64,000 nucleotides of DNA from NCBI RefSeq assembly GCF_001707825.1, contig NZ_LYBM01000005.1, forward strand, positions 93,431-157,430, read 5' to 3'. The position numbers were made by a program, and so were the translations under genes. The notes beneath the pieces were generated by a model, which saw nothing but the letters and a program-made list of their open reading frames with translations, was not told where the DNA came from and ran no database searches. The stretch is from Veronia pacifica (lineage in GTDB: Bacteria > Pseudomonadota > Gammaproteobacteria > Enterobacterales > Vibrionaceae). Positions 44,406 to 54,065 of this stretch are shown here, piece after piece; position 1 is the first letter of the stretch; every line of letters begins with the position of its first letter.

Positions 44406-45578
44406 ATGACAGCTTTTTTGTTACAGCGTGTTGAGCAGCAATTAAATCAGCGAAAAGAGTCTGGACTTTATCGCTCGTTGACCAATTGTTCGCTGTCTGA
44501 GAGTGAACTTTATCAAGGTGATGACAGGCAGCCATACATTAATTTTTCAGGGAATGATTATCTGGGGTTAGCCCAAACGTCTGAACTGAAACGTGCGTGG
44601 CAGCAAGGTATTGAACACTATGGCGCTGGCAGCACAGCGTCACCTCTGGTGGTAGGCAGAAGCCCTGCTCATGAGGCATTGGAAGAGACGCTGTGCGATT
44701 GGCAGGGCTATCCACGTGCTCTTCTTTTCAGCAGCGGTTTCGCAGCGAATCAGGCTGTCATTTTCAGTCTTATGCAGAAAGGCGATCTGTTGCTGCAAGA
44801 CAAGCTAAATCATGCCTCGCTGATGGAAGCCGGAATATTAAGTGAGGCAGAGCTTCGTCGGTACCATCATAACAATATGTGTTCGTTAGAGAAGCTCTGT
44901 AAAAAACGCGACAATCAAAGCGGTGTACTGGTCGCCACAGATGGTGTGTTCAGTATGGATGGCGATTTAGCTCCTTTGTCTGAGATCGATAATCTGTGTC
45001 GCGCAAACGGCGCGATGCTGATGGTCGATGATGCCCACGGTTGTGGCGTACTGGGGGATGATGGGGCGGGTAGTTCGGCATTGAAAAATATAAAACCTGA
45101 TATTCTGGTTCTTACGTTTGGCAAGGCATTTGGTTTGATGGGTGCCGCCGTTCTTTGCTCAGAGAGTATCGCTAACTATCTGACACAATTTGCCCGGCAT
45201 TTTGTCTACTCAACCGCTATACCCCCAGGACAAGCCCATGCTATCAGTCATGCTCTTACCCTCATACGTCAACAGGTCTGGCGGCGTGAGAAGCTCGCCG
45301 AACTTTCAGATACCTTCCACCGCAACTTGTCGGATTTTTCTGATCGGATTCCGGAAACGATCACGCCAATAAAGCCCGTTATTTTTGGTGATACTGAACG
45401 AACACTGAAGGTGGCTGAAAACCTGAAGCAGTCTGGCTTCTGGGTTGGTGCAATTCGACCACCCACAGTGCCGCCCAAAACGGCACGGTTGCGGGTGACG
45501 TTATCGGCGTCTCACTCAGTGAAGCAGGTGAATGCATTAACAGAACAGATAAAGCGCAACATGCAGGAGGAGTTATGA
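44406..45578 (+). CDS. bioF: 8-amino-7-oxononanoate synthase
   Basis: 390 residues. PLP-dependent condensation of pimeloyl-ACP and alanine. Motifs: NFSGNDYLGLA, HYGAGSTASPLVVG, SSGFAANQAV, DDAHGCGVLGDDG and the PLP lysine in LTFGKAFGLMGAAV. Its stop overlaps the bioC start (ATGA), giving translational coupling. Confidence 0.95.
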   Translation: MTAFLLQRVEQQLNQRKESGLYRSLTNCSLSESELYQGDDRQPYINFSGNDYLGLAQTSELKRAWQQGIEHYGAGSTASPLVVGRSPAHEALEETLCDWQGYPRALLFSSGFAANQAVIFSLMQKGDLLLQDKLNHASLMEAGILSEAELRRYHHNNMCSLEKLCKKRDNQSGVLVATDGVFSMDGDLAPLSEIDNLCRANGAMLMVDDAHGCGVLGDDGAGSSALKNIKPDILVLTFGKAFGLMGAAVLCSESIANYLTQFARHFVYSTAIPPGQAHAISHALTLIRQQVWRREKLAELSDTFHRNLSDFSDRIPETITPIKPVIFGDTERTLKVAENLKQSGFWVGAIRPPTVPPKTARLRVTLSASHSVKQVNALTEQIKRNMQEEL

Positions 45579-46407
45579 ACGCGTTTACACTGCATGATGA
45601 GCAGCTACAGAATGTGATGGGTAAGGATACCCGTCAGATAAGCGTCTACTAAAAAAGGCTTTTAGCCGTGCAGCAAGCCACTACGACGCCAGCGCAGCCT
45701 TTCAGCGTGATGTGGGAGCACGATTGATGGAGTTGTTGCCTCAGCAGCAATTAGCGCACTCTACAGTGTTGGATCTCGGGTGTGGTACTGGATTTTTCAG
45801 CCAGCAGCTCGCTCTGCAATCCCACTGTCTGATGGCTCTCGACTTGTCGGAAAGGATGCTAGAGCATGCTTATCAGCGTTGTGGTGACGCTGTAACATAT
45901 ATAGTAGGTGATGCAGAGCAACTTCCACTGGCGACAAACTCAGTGGATTTTGTATTCAGTTCGCTAGCGCTTCAATGGTGTCACGACCTTTCTTTACCAC
46001 TCAAGGAGATCAAACGGGTTCTGAAACCGGGAGGCAGTGCAGTTTTCTCTACGTTACTTGATGGGTCCCTGTCAGAGCTGAAGCAAGCGTGGAAAACGGT
46101 AGACAAACACCGCCACGTAAATAATTTTCTTACCCACGAAGAAGTGAACAAGTGCTGCTTGAGCGCTGGCTTTAACGAAGCACGTGTTACCCAACAGGCA
46201 GTCACTCTGGGTTACGCGTCTGGCATGGCACTAATGAAAGATTTGAAGGGGATAGGCGCAACGCATTTAACCGAGGGCAGAGCTAACGGCCTTATTGGCA
46301 GAGCCAAATTTCGTCAGCTAGAGGATGCGTATGCGCTCTTTAGACAGCAAGACGGACTGCTGCCTGCAACATATCAAGTTGGGTTTGGAGTAGTAACTAA
46401 TGAGTAA
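45575..46407 (+). pseudogene. bioC: Malonyl-ACP O-methyltransferase BioC, interrupted by a one-base frameshift
   Basis: ATG 45575 overlaps the bioF stop, as expected. The first 21 codons end in KDTRQ, after which that frame stops at TAA 45650. The next frame, open from 45625, reads DKRLLKKAFSRAASHYDASA and continues to the stop at 46407, giving VLDLGCGTGFFSQQLA and the rest of a SAM methyltransferase. DKRLLKKAFSRAASHYD is the normal BioC N-terminus, so one base, most simply a G, is missing near 45635. Rejoining would give about 277 residues. As sequenced only a truncated start from GTG 45712 is possible. BioC makes the malonyl-ACP methyl ester that primes biotin synthesis, so loss would block the pathway. 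Confidence 0.82.
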
Positions 46408-47110
46408 TGCTTTTTTTGTCACGGGCACAGACACCGAAGTTGGAAAAACGTTTTCCTCTGTTGCCCTGATAGAGGCGTTAAAACAAAAAAACGTAAACGT
46501 CGCGGGCTACAAGCCCGTTGCAGCAGGCAGTGAGTCGAGCTCTGATGGGATCTGTAATCCCGATGCAGTCGCGCTCAGGGCGACATCAAATGTAGATATG
46601 ACCTATGAGGAGTGCAACCCTTGTCTACTGGCAACGCCATGCTCGCCACATATTGCCGCCCGGATTGAGACCAGCCCGGTATTGCCATCGTTACTTTCTG
46701 ATGGCCTCGAAAGATTAAAAGCGAAAAGCGATATCGTGATTGTTGAAGGCGCAGGCGGATGGCATGTCCCCCTTTCAGACAACTATTTATTTTCGCAATG
46801 GGTTAAGCAGGAGCAATTACCCGTGATCATGGTGGTAGGTATAAAACTGGGTTGCCTCAATCATGCTTTGTTGACTGCCCGGGCAATAAGAGATGACGGC
46901 CTGAAACTGGTTGGCTGGATCGCGAACTGTGTCGATCCGCAGGCGCAGTTTGTTGAAGAGAATATAGACACACTGAGGGAAAGGCTGAATACGCCATTTC
47001 TTGGTGCGTTACCCTATCAAACTGATGCTGCTGAGTCTCAGCAAGGAATGAGTAATCACCTTATAGTGGACGAGTTACTGGCTATCCATTTGTGCAAGGT
47101 AACAGTCTGA
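46400..47110 (+). CDS. bioD: Dethiobiotin synthetase
   Basis: 236 residues. ATP-dependent carboxylation of diaminononanoate. Walker-type FFVTGTDTEVGKTF at the N-terminus, GYKPVAAGSE, and VEGAGGWHVPL. Start ATG 46400 overlaps the bioC stop by eight bases. Last gene of the biotin operon. The hairpin behind it faces better toward the minus-strand small gene, so operon termination may be shared. Confidence 0.95.
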   Translation: MSNAFFVTGTDTEVGKTFSSVALIEALKQKNVNVAGYKPVAAGSESSSDGICNPDAVALRATSNVDMTYEECNPCLLATPCSPHIAARIETSPVLPSLLSDGLERLKAKSDIVIVEGAGGWHVPLSDNYLFSQWVKQEQLPVIMVVGIKLGCLNHALLTARAIRDDGLKLVGWIANCVDPQAQFVEENIDTLRERLNTPFLGALPYQTDAAESQQGMSNHLIVDELLAIHLCKVTV

Positions 47111-47166
47111 TATGCTGTTTAAATTCGAAAGTTTTCAGACTGAAACGTAATTTATAAAGCAAAAAA

Positions 47167-47188
47167 ACGCCAGCATAAGTGCTGGCGT
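47167..47188. terminator. Terminator between bioD and a small minus-strand gene
   Basis: ACGCCAGCA and TGCTGGCGT with a TAAG loop. The A7 run to its left becomes a T7 run on the minus strand, so it is a better terminator for a minus-strand gene than for bioD. Confidence 0.7.
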
Positions 47189-47230
47189 TCTTCTAAAACT
47201 GGATGGCAGCAAGCAAAAACGCCAAACAGA

Positions 47231-47410
47231 TTACTTTTCGTCCGGCAGCAATCCTACCAAAGATTGTTGAGTCTTACAGACTGACGCCAGGCCGCTATGA
47301 CTGACACTTTTTTCAGTCAGACCGAGTTCTTCGCAAGCTTCATCAAAACTCATTCCAAGATGACAGCAAAGAATATCTATAGCCATTCTGTAGTTTTCAT
47401 TCTCACCCAT
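47231..47410 (-). CDS. Small hypothetical protein, possibly 5'-damaged
   Basis: 59 residues from ATG 47410 (GGAG eleven bases upstream) or 63 from GTG 47422. The sequence YRMAIDILCCHLGMSFDEACEELGLTEKSVSH resembles a helix-rich small protein. The frame stays open for 31 more codons upstream to a TAA at 47518, with coding-like sequence (LISETYIDDIRKSAETESQI) but no start codon. A one-base insertion near 47487 would join it to an ATG frame, so the 5' end may carry an indel. A minus-strand terminator just downstream supports a real transcript. Confidence 0.48.
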   Translation of the reverse strand: MGENENYRMAIDILCCHLGMSFDEACEELGLTEKSVSHSGLASVCKTQQSLVGLLPDEK

Positions 47411-47694
47411 TTTTTTAAACACTCCATTGATTTGGGATTCCGTCTCTGCGGACTTTCTAATATCGTCGATGTATGTTTCAGAAATTAAGGCATAAACATA
47501 ATCAACTGAATGAACTTATGCAATCATACTAAAGTCCAATGCCGTTGTTATTCCGTATGAAAATGACAACGGATATATGGCATATCGTCTCTTAATTTAA
47601 TGTAACAATATGCTGCCGGGACTTGTTTTTGTGGATTATGCCCATACTATTTTTGATGAATGAGCGCTTCATCAACACGGAGAAAATTTTCAAC

Positions 47695-48576
47695 ATGAAA
47701 CGCATAGCTTTGTTTCTCGCCACTAACCTGGCTGTCATCATTGTTTTAAGTATCGTACTGAATATTGTTTATGCTGTTACAGGGATAAGACCCGGGAGCA
47801 GTTCAGGCATATTTGTTATGGCTGCCTTGATCGGTTTTGGTGGTTCTATTATCTCTTTGCTGATGTCCAAATCGATGGCGCTGCGATCTGTTGGCGCAGA
47901 AGTGATTCAACAACCACGCAATGAAATGGAACACTGGCTAATGAGTACGGTCAGCCGTCAGGCGCAACAGGCGGGTATTGGTATGCCTGATGTCGCTATT
48001 TACTACGCCGATGACATGAATGCTTTTGCAACAGGCGCCAAACGTGACGATGCACTGGTAGCTGTTTCATCAGGGCTACTTGAAAACATGAGCCGTGACG
48101 AAGCTGAGGCAGTGCTTGCACACGAAGTCGGCCACATAGCGAACGGTGATATGATCACTATGGCGTTGATGCAAGGTGTGGTAAATACCTTTGTCATTTT
48201 TATCTCCCGGATGATCGCCAGTGCTATCAGCGGTATGAACAGTGACGAAGAAGAAGGCGAGGGTGGCGGTAGCTTTATGACCTATTTCCTTGTCTCAACG
48301 GTGCTTGAGCTGGTATTTGGTTTCCTCGCGAGTATTCTGACCATGTGGTTCAGTCGACACCGTGAATTCAAAGCCGATGCTGCATCAGCGAAACTGGTTG
48401 GTAAAGAGAAAATGATTGCCGCCCTTCAGCGTCTGAAAGTAAGCCAAGAAGCGCAGCTTGAAGGTTCAATGATGGCGTTCGGCATCAACGGCAAGAAATC
48501 ACTCAGCGAGCTGTTTATGACGCACCCTCCTTTGGACAAGCGTATTGATGCGCTTCGCCGTGGTGAGCATCTGTAA
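47695..48576 (+). CDS. htpX: Membrane-bound zinc metalloprotease HtpX
   Basis: 293 residues from ATG 47695 (GGAGAAA upstream), the same length as E. coli HtpX. Two N-terminal membrane segments ([41 protein letters not shown]), the zinc-binding [12 protein letters not shown], then two more membrane segments and [17 protein letters not shown] with the third zinc Glu. It degrades misfolded inner-membrane proteins in heat and envelope stress. Confidence 0.95.
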   Translation: MKRIALFLATNLAVIIVLSIVLNIVYAVTGIRPGSSSGIFVMAALIGFGGSIISLLMSKSMALRSVGAEVIQQPRNEMEHWLMSTVSRQAQQAGIGMPDVAIYYADDMNAFATGAKRDDALVAVSSGLLENMSRDEAEAVLAHEVGHIANGDMITMALMQGVVNTFVIFISRMIASAISGMNSDEEEGEGGGSFMTYFLVSTVLELVFGFLASILTMWFSRHREFKADAASAKLVGKEKMIAALQRLKVSQEAQLEGSMMAFGINGKKSLSELFMTHPPLDKRIDALRRGEHL

Positions 48577-48605
48577 ACCAGATCTTCCGACATGATTTCT
48601 CATAA

Positions 48606-48634
48606 CAAAAAGCCCCGACATTCGGGGCTTTTTT
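48606..48634. terminator. Bidirectional terminator between htpX and Spo0M gene
   Basis: AGCCCCGA and TCGGGGCT with a CAT loop, A-run to the left and T6 to the right. Confidence 0.88.
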
Positions 48635-48716
48635 AATGCTTTTCCCAATGTGAGCGAAATAACCACTCGGCATAGAGAAGAACTCGATCCGCTGTGTGCC
48701 CGCAGTATTTACGTTG

Positions 48717-49463
48717 TTAGCTGAGTAAATCCTTAAGCCTTGCTTCAATAGAGGCTAGCTCATCGGGATGATGAGGGATTGTCATCGCTTTATAACCATC
48801 TCCTGTAAATGCTCTATCTAGCTCAATCAGCACATGTGTTTGGTGAACCTCAGGTACAAATGAGAATTCAACTTCCTTAATGCCAAACAAAGTGAAACCG
48901 CCGGGACGATACTCAAGTTCTTGATAGCAACCTGAAGATGAATTAAAGCTACCAGCATTGAGGTATCCTTTTTCCACGTCAGCTTTTGCCATTGAATAAC
49001 CGAATTCCTCCATCGCAGCCATAAATGCCTGAATAACGTCATTGGGATAAACATAGAGATAGTCTTTGTCGCTCGCATCAATTGCCATGTCTATATTGAG
49101 GCCAGTTTGAATCCAAACCACACACTTATTTTTTGACGTTGGCAGTTCAGTCACTGGCGTCTCTGAGGGTAGGGTGGCTTCAAAGGGTAAAGCGCGCTTC
49201 TCGCCGGGTTGTAGAGTAAATGAGTCGCTTAAATGCCAATTATCAATACAAAAATTTTGGTATTGAACGCCGTCATCTTCCGTTTCTACTTTTACTTTTG
49301 TCATTAATGCCAAATCGAGACCGGAAATGTCTTGCTCCACATCTCCTCCCTCAATCAGGATCTCACCACTAAAATTTTGCCCTGGATAAAGGTGTTCTGT
49401 GTGAAGGACGGTATCAACTTTCGCTGCCCCTATACCGACGGATGCGAGGATTTTCCTAAACAT
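48717..49463 (-). CDS. Spo0M family (arrestin-like) sporulation-control protein homologue
   Basis: 248 residues from ATG 49463, chosen by AAAGGAG eight bases upstream. Start MFRKILASVGIGAAKVDTVL, then two beta-sandwich halves (YPGQNFSGEILIEGGDVEQDISG; CVVWIQTGLNIDMAIDASDKDYLYV) as in Spo0M/arrestin-like proteins, with a C-terminal FGIKEVEFSFVPEVHQTHVLIELDRA. In non-sporulating bacteria the role is unclear. Possibly cytoskeletal or membrane trafficking-like, which is inference. Seven copies of a 7-bp repeat lie about 95 bases upstream. Confidence 0.85.
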   Translation of the reverse strand: MFRKILASVGIGAAKVDTVLHTEHLYPGQNFSGEILIEGGDVEQDISGLDLALMTKVKVETEDDGVQYQNFCIDNWHLSDSFTLQPGEKRALPFEATLPSETPVTELPTSKNKCVVWIQTGLNIDMAIDASDKDYLYVYPNDVIQAFMAAMEEFGYSMAKADVEKGYLNAGSFNSSSGCYQELEYRPGGFTLFGIKEVEFSFVPEVHQTHVLIELDRAFTGDGYKAMTIPHHPDELASIEARLKDLLS

Positions 49464-50273
49464 GTCCTGATCTCCTTTCATAAGACGTCATAAATAAAGC
49501 AATAAAGATATCAGTTATCAGATTCGCTTCTTTGAAATGTTGGGTTAATTTACCGTCATTAGTCATTAGTCATTAGTCATTGGTCATTAGTCATTAGTCA
49601 TCAGGTCGTTAGTAAGTAGGCTGTACTGATGCTCATGAGATTTCCACTACTAATCGCAAACGTCCGACGATAACCACTTTTTATTTTTTGACTGTGTAGA
49701 TGATGGTGTTTTTTAAGTTCTGAATCAAATGTGAAGTAATAAGTTGCGAGAATATGATGATCGCTTCCCAGTGTTTAAAAAATAAATTAGCAGGTACTAA
49801 TGTGAGAAGGAGGGGTTAAATCAAAATAAGAAATGATGGAATAAAAAATATCCAAGTTAATAAATTGATCCTATTTAGTTATCATTGTTTGTGATTTGTA
49901 ACCATATAAATAGATTTTAAAGGCTGATTTTACATGTAAGCCTGAAAATTTATAGTTTTCAATTTTGTGGTTTGTTATCAAGTAATTAAATCAACAAGTA
50001 AGACCAGCAAACAAAATCACCATATTGTTGTTTTATTACATCTATCTTGCATTGATTTAGTTATTTTGGTGCTAATTTTGTGCGACAGCTTCCTTATTTA
50101 CAAAAAATAGTGAGATTTGAGTCTTGTTCCTCGATGCTGTCTCATCTATTGTTCCTACCGCTGCAATAGGCATGACCTTGTAGCCTAAAAATTTAAACGT
50201 GTTAGAGTGACATCACGTTTACTTCGCTACTCGGTCGATGCATCGTTTGGTCATTCGATCCCAGGGAACACAA
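49464..50273. other. Long intergenic region upstream of zwf and spo0M
   Basis: About 810 bases, AT-rich, between divergent genes. It contains the 7-bp tandem repeat at 49556-49604. Nothing else stands out. Confidence 0.4.
49556..49604. repeat. Tandem heptanucleotide repeat
   Basis: Seven tandem copies of TCATTAG in a row; copy 4 reads TCATTGG and copy 7 TCATCAG. It lies 93 bases upstream of the Spo0M homologue start. The 7-bp unit matches no known regulatory repeat I recall, but such simple repeats can vary in copy number. Confidence 0.85.
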
Positions 50274-51773
50274 ATGGCGACCACAGAAAACACCAATATT
50301 GTTATTTTCGGAGCTTCGGGGGATTTAACACAACGTAAGCTCATTCCTGCGCTGTATCAATTGTTTGCCAGCAATTTGTTACCAGAGAAATTTACCGTCT
50401 TAGGTGTTTCTCGTTCAGGCTACAGCGACGAATCCTTCAGGGACAAGCTTCATAAAGCGCTTGAAGACAGTGAGAATGTTGACTCAGTAACCTTATCCCG
50501 TTTTATCGAGCACCTCTACTACCTGTCCATTGATCCTTCTGACAGTTCACAATACGGAAAACTCAAAGCACGTCTTGATGACCTTGGCCAGGCCCATGGC
50601 ACTGGTGCCAATAATCTCTTTTACCTCGCCACGCCACCGAGTCTCTACGGATTGATTCCGCAGTATCTTGCAGAGCAGGGCCTCAATAAAGAGAGTGATG
50701 GCTGGAAACGTCTTATTGTAGAAAAGCCTTTTGGCTACAACACCGCTTCAGCCAACGAACTGGACGATGTCATCCACGAAAAATTCAAAGAGTCACAGCT
50801 ATACCGTATAGACCATTACCTTGGTAAAGAGACGGTACAGAATCTTCTCGTATTCCGTTTCTCAAACGGGATGTTTGAACCACTCTGGAATCGTAACTTT
50901 ATTGATTATGTTGAGATCACTGGTGGTGAATTCCTCGGCGTAGAAGGACGCGGTGGATACTACGATGGCTCAGGTGCCGTGCGCGATATGTTCCAGAATC
51001 ATTTGTTGCAAGTGCTGGCTATGGCAACAATGGAGCCACCTTCAGCGATTCGTGCTGATGCCATCCGTGATGAAGTAGCGAAAGTGATGCAGAGCTTTCA
51101 GCCGCTGAGCGATGATGATCTGAAAAAGAATCTGGTACTGGGTCAGTATACGGCATCAGAAGTTCGGGGTGAGATGCTACCCGGCTATCGTGAAGAACCC
51201 GGCGTATCGGATGAGTCGCGTACCGAGACATATGTTGGCCTCAAAATGTTCATTGATAACTGGCGCTGGAACGGTGTACCGTTTTACGTTCGAACAGGTA
51301 AGCGATTGCCTACCCGAGTGACAGAAGTCGTGATTCACTTTAAGAAAACACCGCACCCTGTGTTTGGCAAAGACGCACCTGAAAACAAATTGATCATTCG
51401 TATTCAGCCGGATGAGGGCATTCAAATGAGCTTCGGTCTTAAAAAGCCGGGAGCAGGTTTTGAAGCGCAAGAAGTCTCTATGCAGTTCCACTATCAGAGT
51501 CTGGAAGAAGCAACACTGCTGACTGCTTATGAACGTCTGTTGTTAGATGCAGTAAAGGGAGATGCGACCCTGTTTGCTCGTTCTGATGCGGTAAAAGCTT
51601 GCTGGGAATTTGTTGAGCCTATCCTTGAGTACAAAGAACATCCGGATGCCTTGTTTGGTTATGCGGCAGGTACCTGGGGCCCGAAAGAAGCCGATGACCT
51701 GCTGAAAAATGATGACAGAGCATGGCGCTTCCCTTGTAAAAATCTGACAAACACAGAATATTGCGAGTTATAA
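50274..51773 (+). CDS. zwf: Glucose-6-phosphate 1-dehydrogenase
   Basis: 499 residues from ATG 50274 (AGGGAAC upstream; frame open to 50238). Makes 6-phosphogluconolactone and NADPH. NADP-binding [18 protein letters not shown], the active-site block [20 protein letters not shown], and the C-terminal domain with [11 protein letters not shown]. First gene of the zwf-pgl-gnd operon, whose parts touch end to end. Confidence 0.96.
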   Translation: MATTENTNIVIFGASGDLTQRKLIPALYQLFASNLLPEKFTVLGVSRSGYSDESFRDKLHKALEDSENVDSVTLSRFIEHLYYLSIDPSDSSQYGKLKARLDDLGQAHGTGANNLFYLATPPSLYGLIPQYLAEQGLNKESDGWKRLIVEKPFGYNTASANELDDVIHEKFKESQLYRIDHYLGKETVQNLLVFRFSNGMFEPLWNRNFIDYVEITGGEFLGVEGRGGYYDGSGAVRDMFQNHLLQVLAMATMEPPSAIRADAIRDEVAKVMQSFQPLSDDDLKKNLVLGQYTASEVRGEMLPGYREEPGVSDESRTETYVGLKMFIDNWRWNGVPFYVRTGKRLPTRVTEVVIHFKKTPHPVFGKDAPENKLIIRIQPDEGIQMSFGLKKPGAGFEAQEVSMQFHYQSLEEATLLTAYERLLLDAVKGDATLFARSDAVKACWEFVEPILEYKEHPDALFGYAAGTWGPKEADDLLKNDDRAWRFPCKNLTNTEYCEL

Positions 51774-52490
51774 ATGACCACGATTAGAGTTTTTGACGAC
51801 AACCAAGCTGTTGTCACTGAGTTGGCAAAGGAACTTCAACGCTATAGCCAATTAGATCGTCCGGTTCATATTTCGCTGTCTGGCGGTAGCACCCCGAAAC
51901 AGCTTTTTGCTTTGCTGGCAAGAGAGTGGGCGACGGATATTCACTGGCAAAATCTACATTTCTGGTGGGGCGATGAGCGATGTGTTCCGCCTACAGATGC
52001 AGAAAGCAATTACGGTCAGGCTGACGAATTATTATTTAGCCATATTGAAATCCCGGCTGAAAATATTCACAGGATCCGTGGTGAAGATGAGCCCGTGATT
52101 GAAGCGGCTCGACTGTCGAAAGAGATTGCTGACCTCATTCCGTCTGAGCAGGGTGTACCGGCATTTGATTGGATACTGTTGGGAATGGGTGACGATGGTC
52201 ATACCGCCTCATTGTTCCCGGGGCATACCCGCTATGATGATCCCGCTTTGACTACTGTGGCTCGCCATCCACAAAGCGGCCAGCTGAGAGTCAGCAAAAC
52301 GGCACGTTTGCTAAACAATGCCAAGCGTATCAGTTATCTGGTACTTGGTGCGGGCAAAGCCGATATGGTTGATGAAATTCATAACCATCAGGGCGAAGAA
52401 GTGCTTCCTTATCCTGCTGCACACATTGCGGCAGTGAATGGCGAAACAGAATGGTTTTTTGATGCTGCTGCAGCACGCGCACTGGCATAA
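51774..52490 (+). CDS. pgl: 6-phosphogluconolactonase
   Basis: 238 residues, DevB type. Hydrolyses the lactone to 6-phosphogluconate. ISLSGGSTPKQLFALLA, FWWGDERCVPPTDAESNYGQ and WILLGMGDDGHTASLFPG are the family blocks. The ATG abuts the zwf stop directly, so it is coupled to zwf, and gnd starts 17 bases later. Confidence 0.95.
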   Translation: MTTIRVFDDNQAVVTELAKELQRYSQLDRPVHISLSGGSTPKQLFALLAREWATDIHWQNLHFWWGDERCVPPTDAESNYGQADELLFSHIEIPAENIHRIRGEDEPVIEAARLSKEIADLIPSEQGVPAFDWILLGMGDDGHTASLFPGHTRYDDPALTTVARHPQSGQLRVSKTARLLNNAKRISYLVLGAGKADMVDEIHNHQGEEVLPYPAAHIAAVNGETEWFFDAAAARALA

Positions 52491-52507
52491 ATGGAGAAAT
52501 AAGAAAA

Positions 52508-53956
52508 ATGAAAGCTGATATCGGTGTGATTGGTCTGGCCGTAATGGGTCAAAACCTCATCCTAAACATGAACGACCATGGCTTTAAAGTCGTTGCTCAT
52601 AACAGAACGACAAGTAAGGTTGATGAGTTCCTTGAAGGCGGCGCGAAAGGCACAAACATCGTTGGTGCTTACTCACTTGAAGAGCTGGTGGAGAAGCTTG
52701 AAAAGCCGCGTAAAGTGATGCTGATGGTTCGTGCCGGTGATGTTGTCGATCAGTTTATTGATGCTCTGACACCGTTGCTTGAAGAGGGTGACATCATCAT
52801 TGATGGTGGTAACTCCAATTACCCGGACACTACACGTCGCGTAAACGCATTGGCTGAAAAAGGCCTTGTGTACATTGGTGCTGGTGTATCTGGCGGTGAA
52901 GAGGGTGCCCGTTTTGGACCATCTATCATGCCGGGCGGTGATCCGCGTGGTTGGGAAGCAGTTAAGCCTATCTTTCAGGCTATTTCTGCCAAAACAGATG
53001 GCGGTGAGCCGTGTTGTGACTGGGTAGGCAAAGAAGGCGCTGGTCACTTTGTCAAAATGGTACACAACGGCATTGAATATGGTGACATGCAGCTGATCAG
53101 TGAAGCTTACCACTTCATGAAAGAAGGCCTTGGCATGACGCATGACGAAATGCAGGCGACGCTGGCTGAATGGAACAAAACAGAACTGAACAGCTACCTG
53201 ATTGAGATCAGCCGTGACATTCTGGGTTATCGCGATGAAGATGGCGATATCGTACTTGAAAAAATCCTTGATACTGCCGGCCAAAAGGGCACAGGTAAGT
53301 GGACAGGTATCAACGCGTTGGACTTCGGTATTCCGCTGACACTGATCACCGAATCCGTCTTTGCACGTGCACTGTCAGCGCGTAAAGAAGAACGTGAGCA
53401 GGCTGCAGAGTTGTTCGGTCATAAAGTTGAGGCAGTTGAAGGCGATCGCGAGCAATGGCTTGAAGCACTTCGTCAGGCACTTTTGGCCGCAAAAATCATC
53501 TCTTACGCGCAAGGCTTTATGCTGATTCGAGAAGCGTCTGAACAGTATGATTGGGAACTGAACTATGGAAACGTTGCGCTGTTATGGCGTGGTGGCTGCA
53601 TTATTCGCAGCGCGTTCCTAGGCAACATTCGTGATGCATTTGAAAAAGATCCTGAGCTGAAATTCCTTGGCTCAGACAGCTACTTCAAAGCGATTCTGGA
53701 CGATTGTTCTGCATCATGGCGTAAAGTTGTGGCTAAGTCGTTCGAGATTGGCCTGCCAATGCCGGGTATGTCCTCAGCGCTGACCTTCCTCAATGGTTAT
53801 ACCACAGCACGTTTGCCAGCGAATATGCTGCAAGCACAGCGTGACTATTTCGGCGCACACACCTATGAGCGTACCGATAAGCCTCGTGGTGAGTTCTTCC
53901 ATACCAACTGGACGGGCAAAGGCGGTAATACTGTTTCTACTACTTATAACAGCTAA
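52508..53956 (+). CDS. gnd: 6-phosphogluconate dehydrogenase (decarboxylating)
   Basis: 482 residues. NADP-binding IGVIGLAVMGQNLILN, the substrate block GVSGGEEGARFGPSIMPGG, catalytic Lys in GAGHFVKMVHNGIEYGDMQ, and the C-terminal AQRDYFGAHTYERTD. It completes the oxidative pentose phosphate operon. GAGAAATAAG precedes the start. Confidence 0.96.
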   Translation: MKADIGVIGLAVMGQNLILNMNDHGFKVVAHNRTTSKVDEFLEGGAKGTNIVGAYSLEELVEKLEKPRKVMLMVRAGDVVDQFIDALTPLLEEGDIIIDGGNSNYPDTTRRVNALAEKGLVYIGAGVSGGEEGARFGPSIMPGGDPRGWEAVKPIFQAISAKTDGGEPCCDWVGKEGAGHFVKMVHNGIEYGDMQLISEAYHFMKEGLGMTHDEMQATLAEWNKTELNSYLIEISRDILGYRDEDGDIVLEKILDTAGQKGTGKWTGINALDFGIPLTLITESVFARALSARKEEREQAAELFGHKVEAVEGDREQWLEALRQALLAAKIISYAQGFMLIREASEQYDWELNYGNVALLWRGGCIIRSAFLGNIRDAFEKDPELKFLGSDSYFKAILDDCSASWRKVVAKSFEIGLPMPGMSSALTFLNGYTTARLPANMLQAQRDYFGAHTYERTDKPRGEFFHTNWTGKGGNTVSTTYNS

Positions 53957-53969
53957 TTTACCGGCCATT

Positions 53970-54000
53970 AAAAAAAGGAGCGCATTGCGCTCCTTTTTTT
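53970..54000. terminator. Bidirectional terminator between gnd and proV
   Basis: GGAGCGCA and TGCGCTCC lie nearly back-to-back, flanked by A7 and T7, between convergent gnd and proV. Confidence 0.85.
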
Positions 54001-54065
54001 ATCTCTAATGAATCAGATGAAGACTGCTACGACTTATACAAACAGTCTTTGTGGTTGAGACATCA

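Noticed and set aside
49556..49604. CRISPR-like array
   Set aside because: Repeat unit is 7 bp with no spacers.
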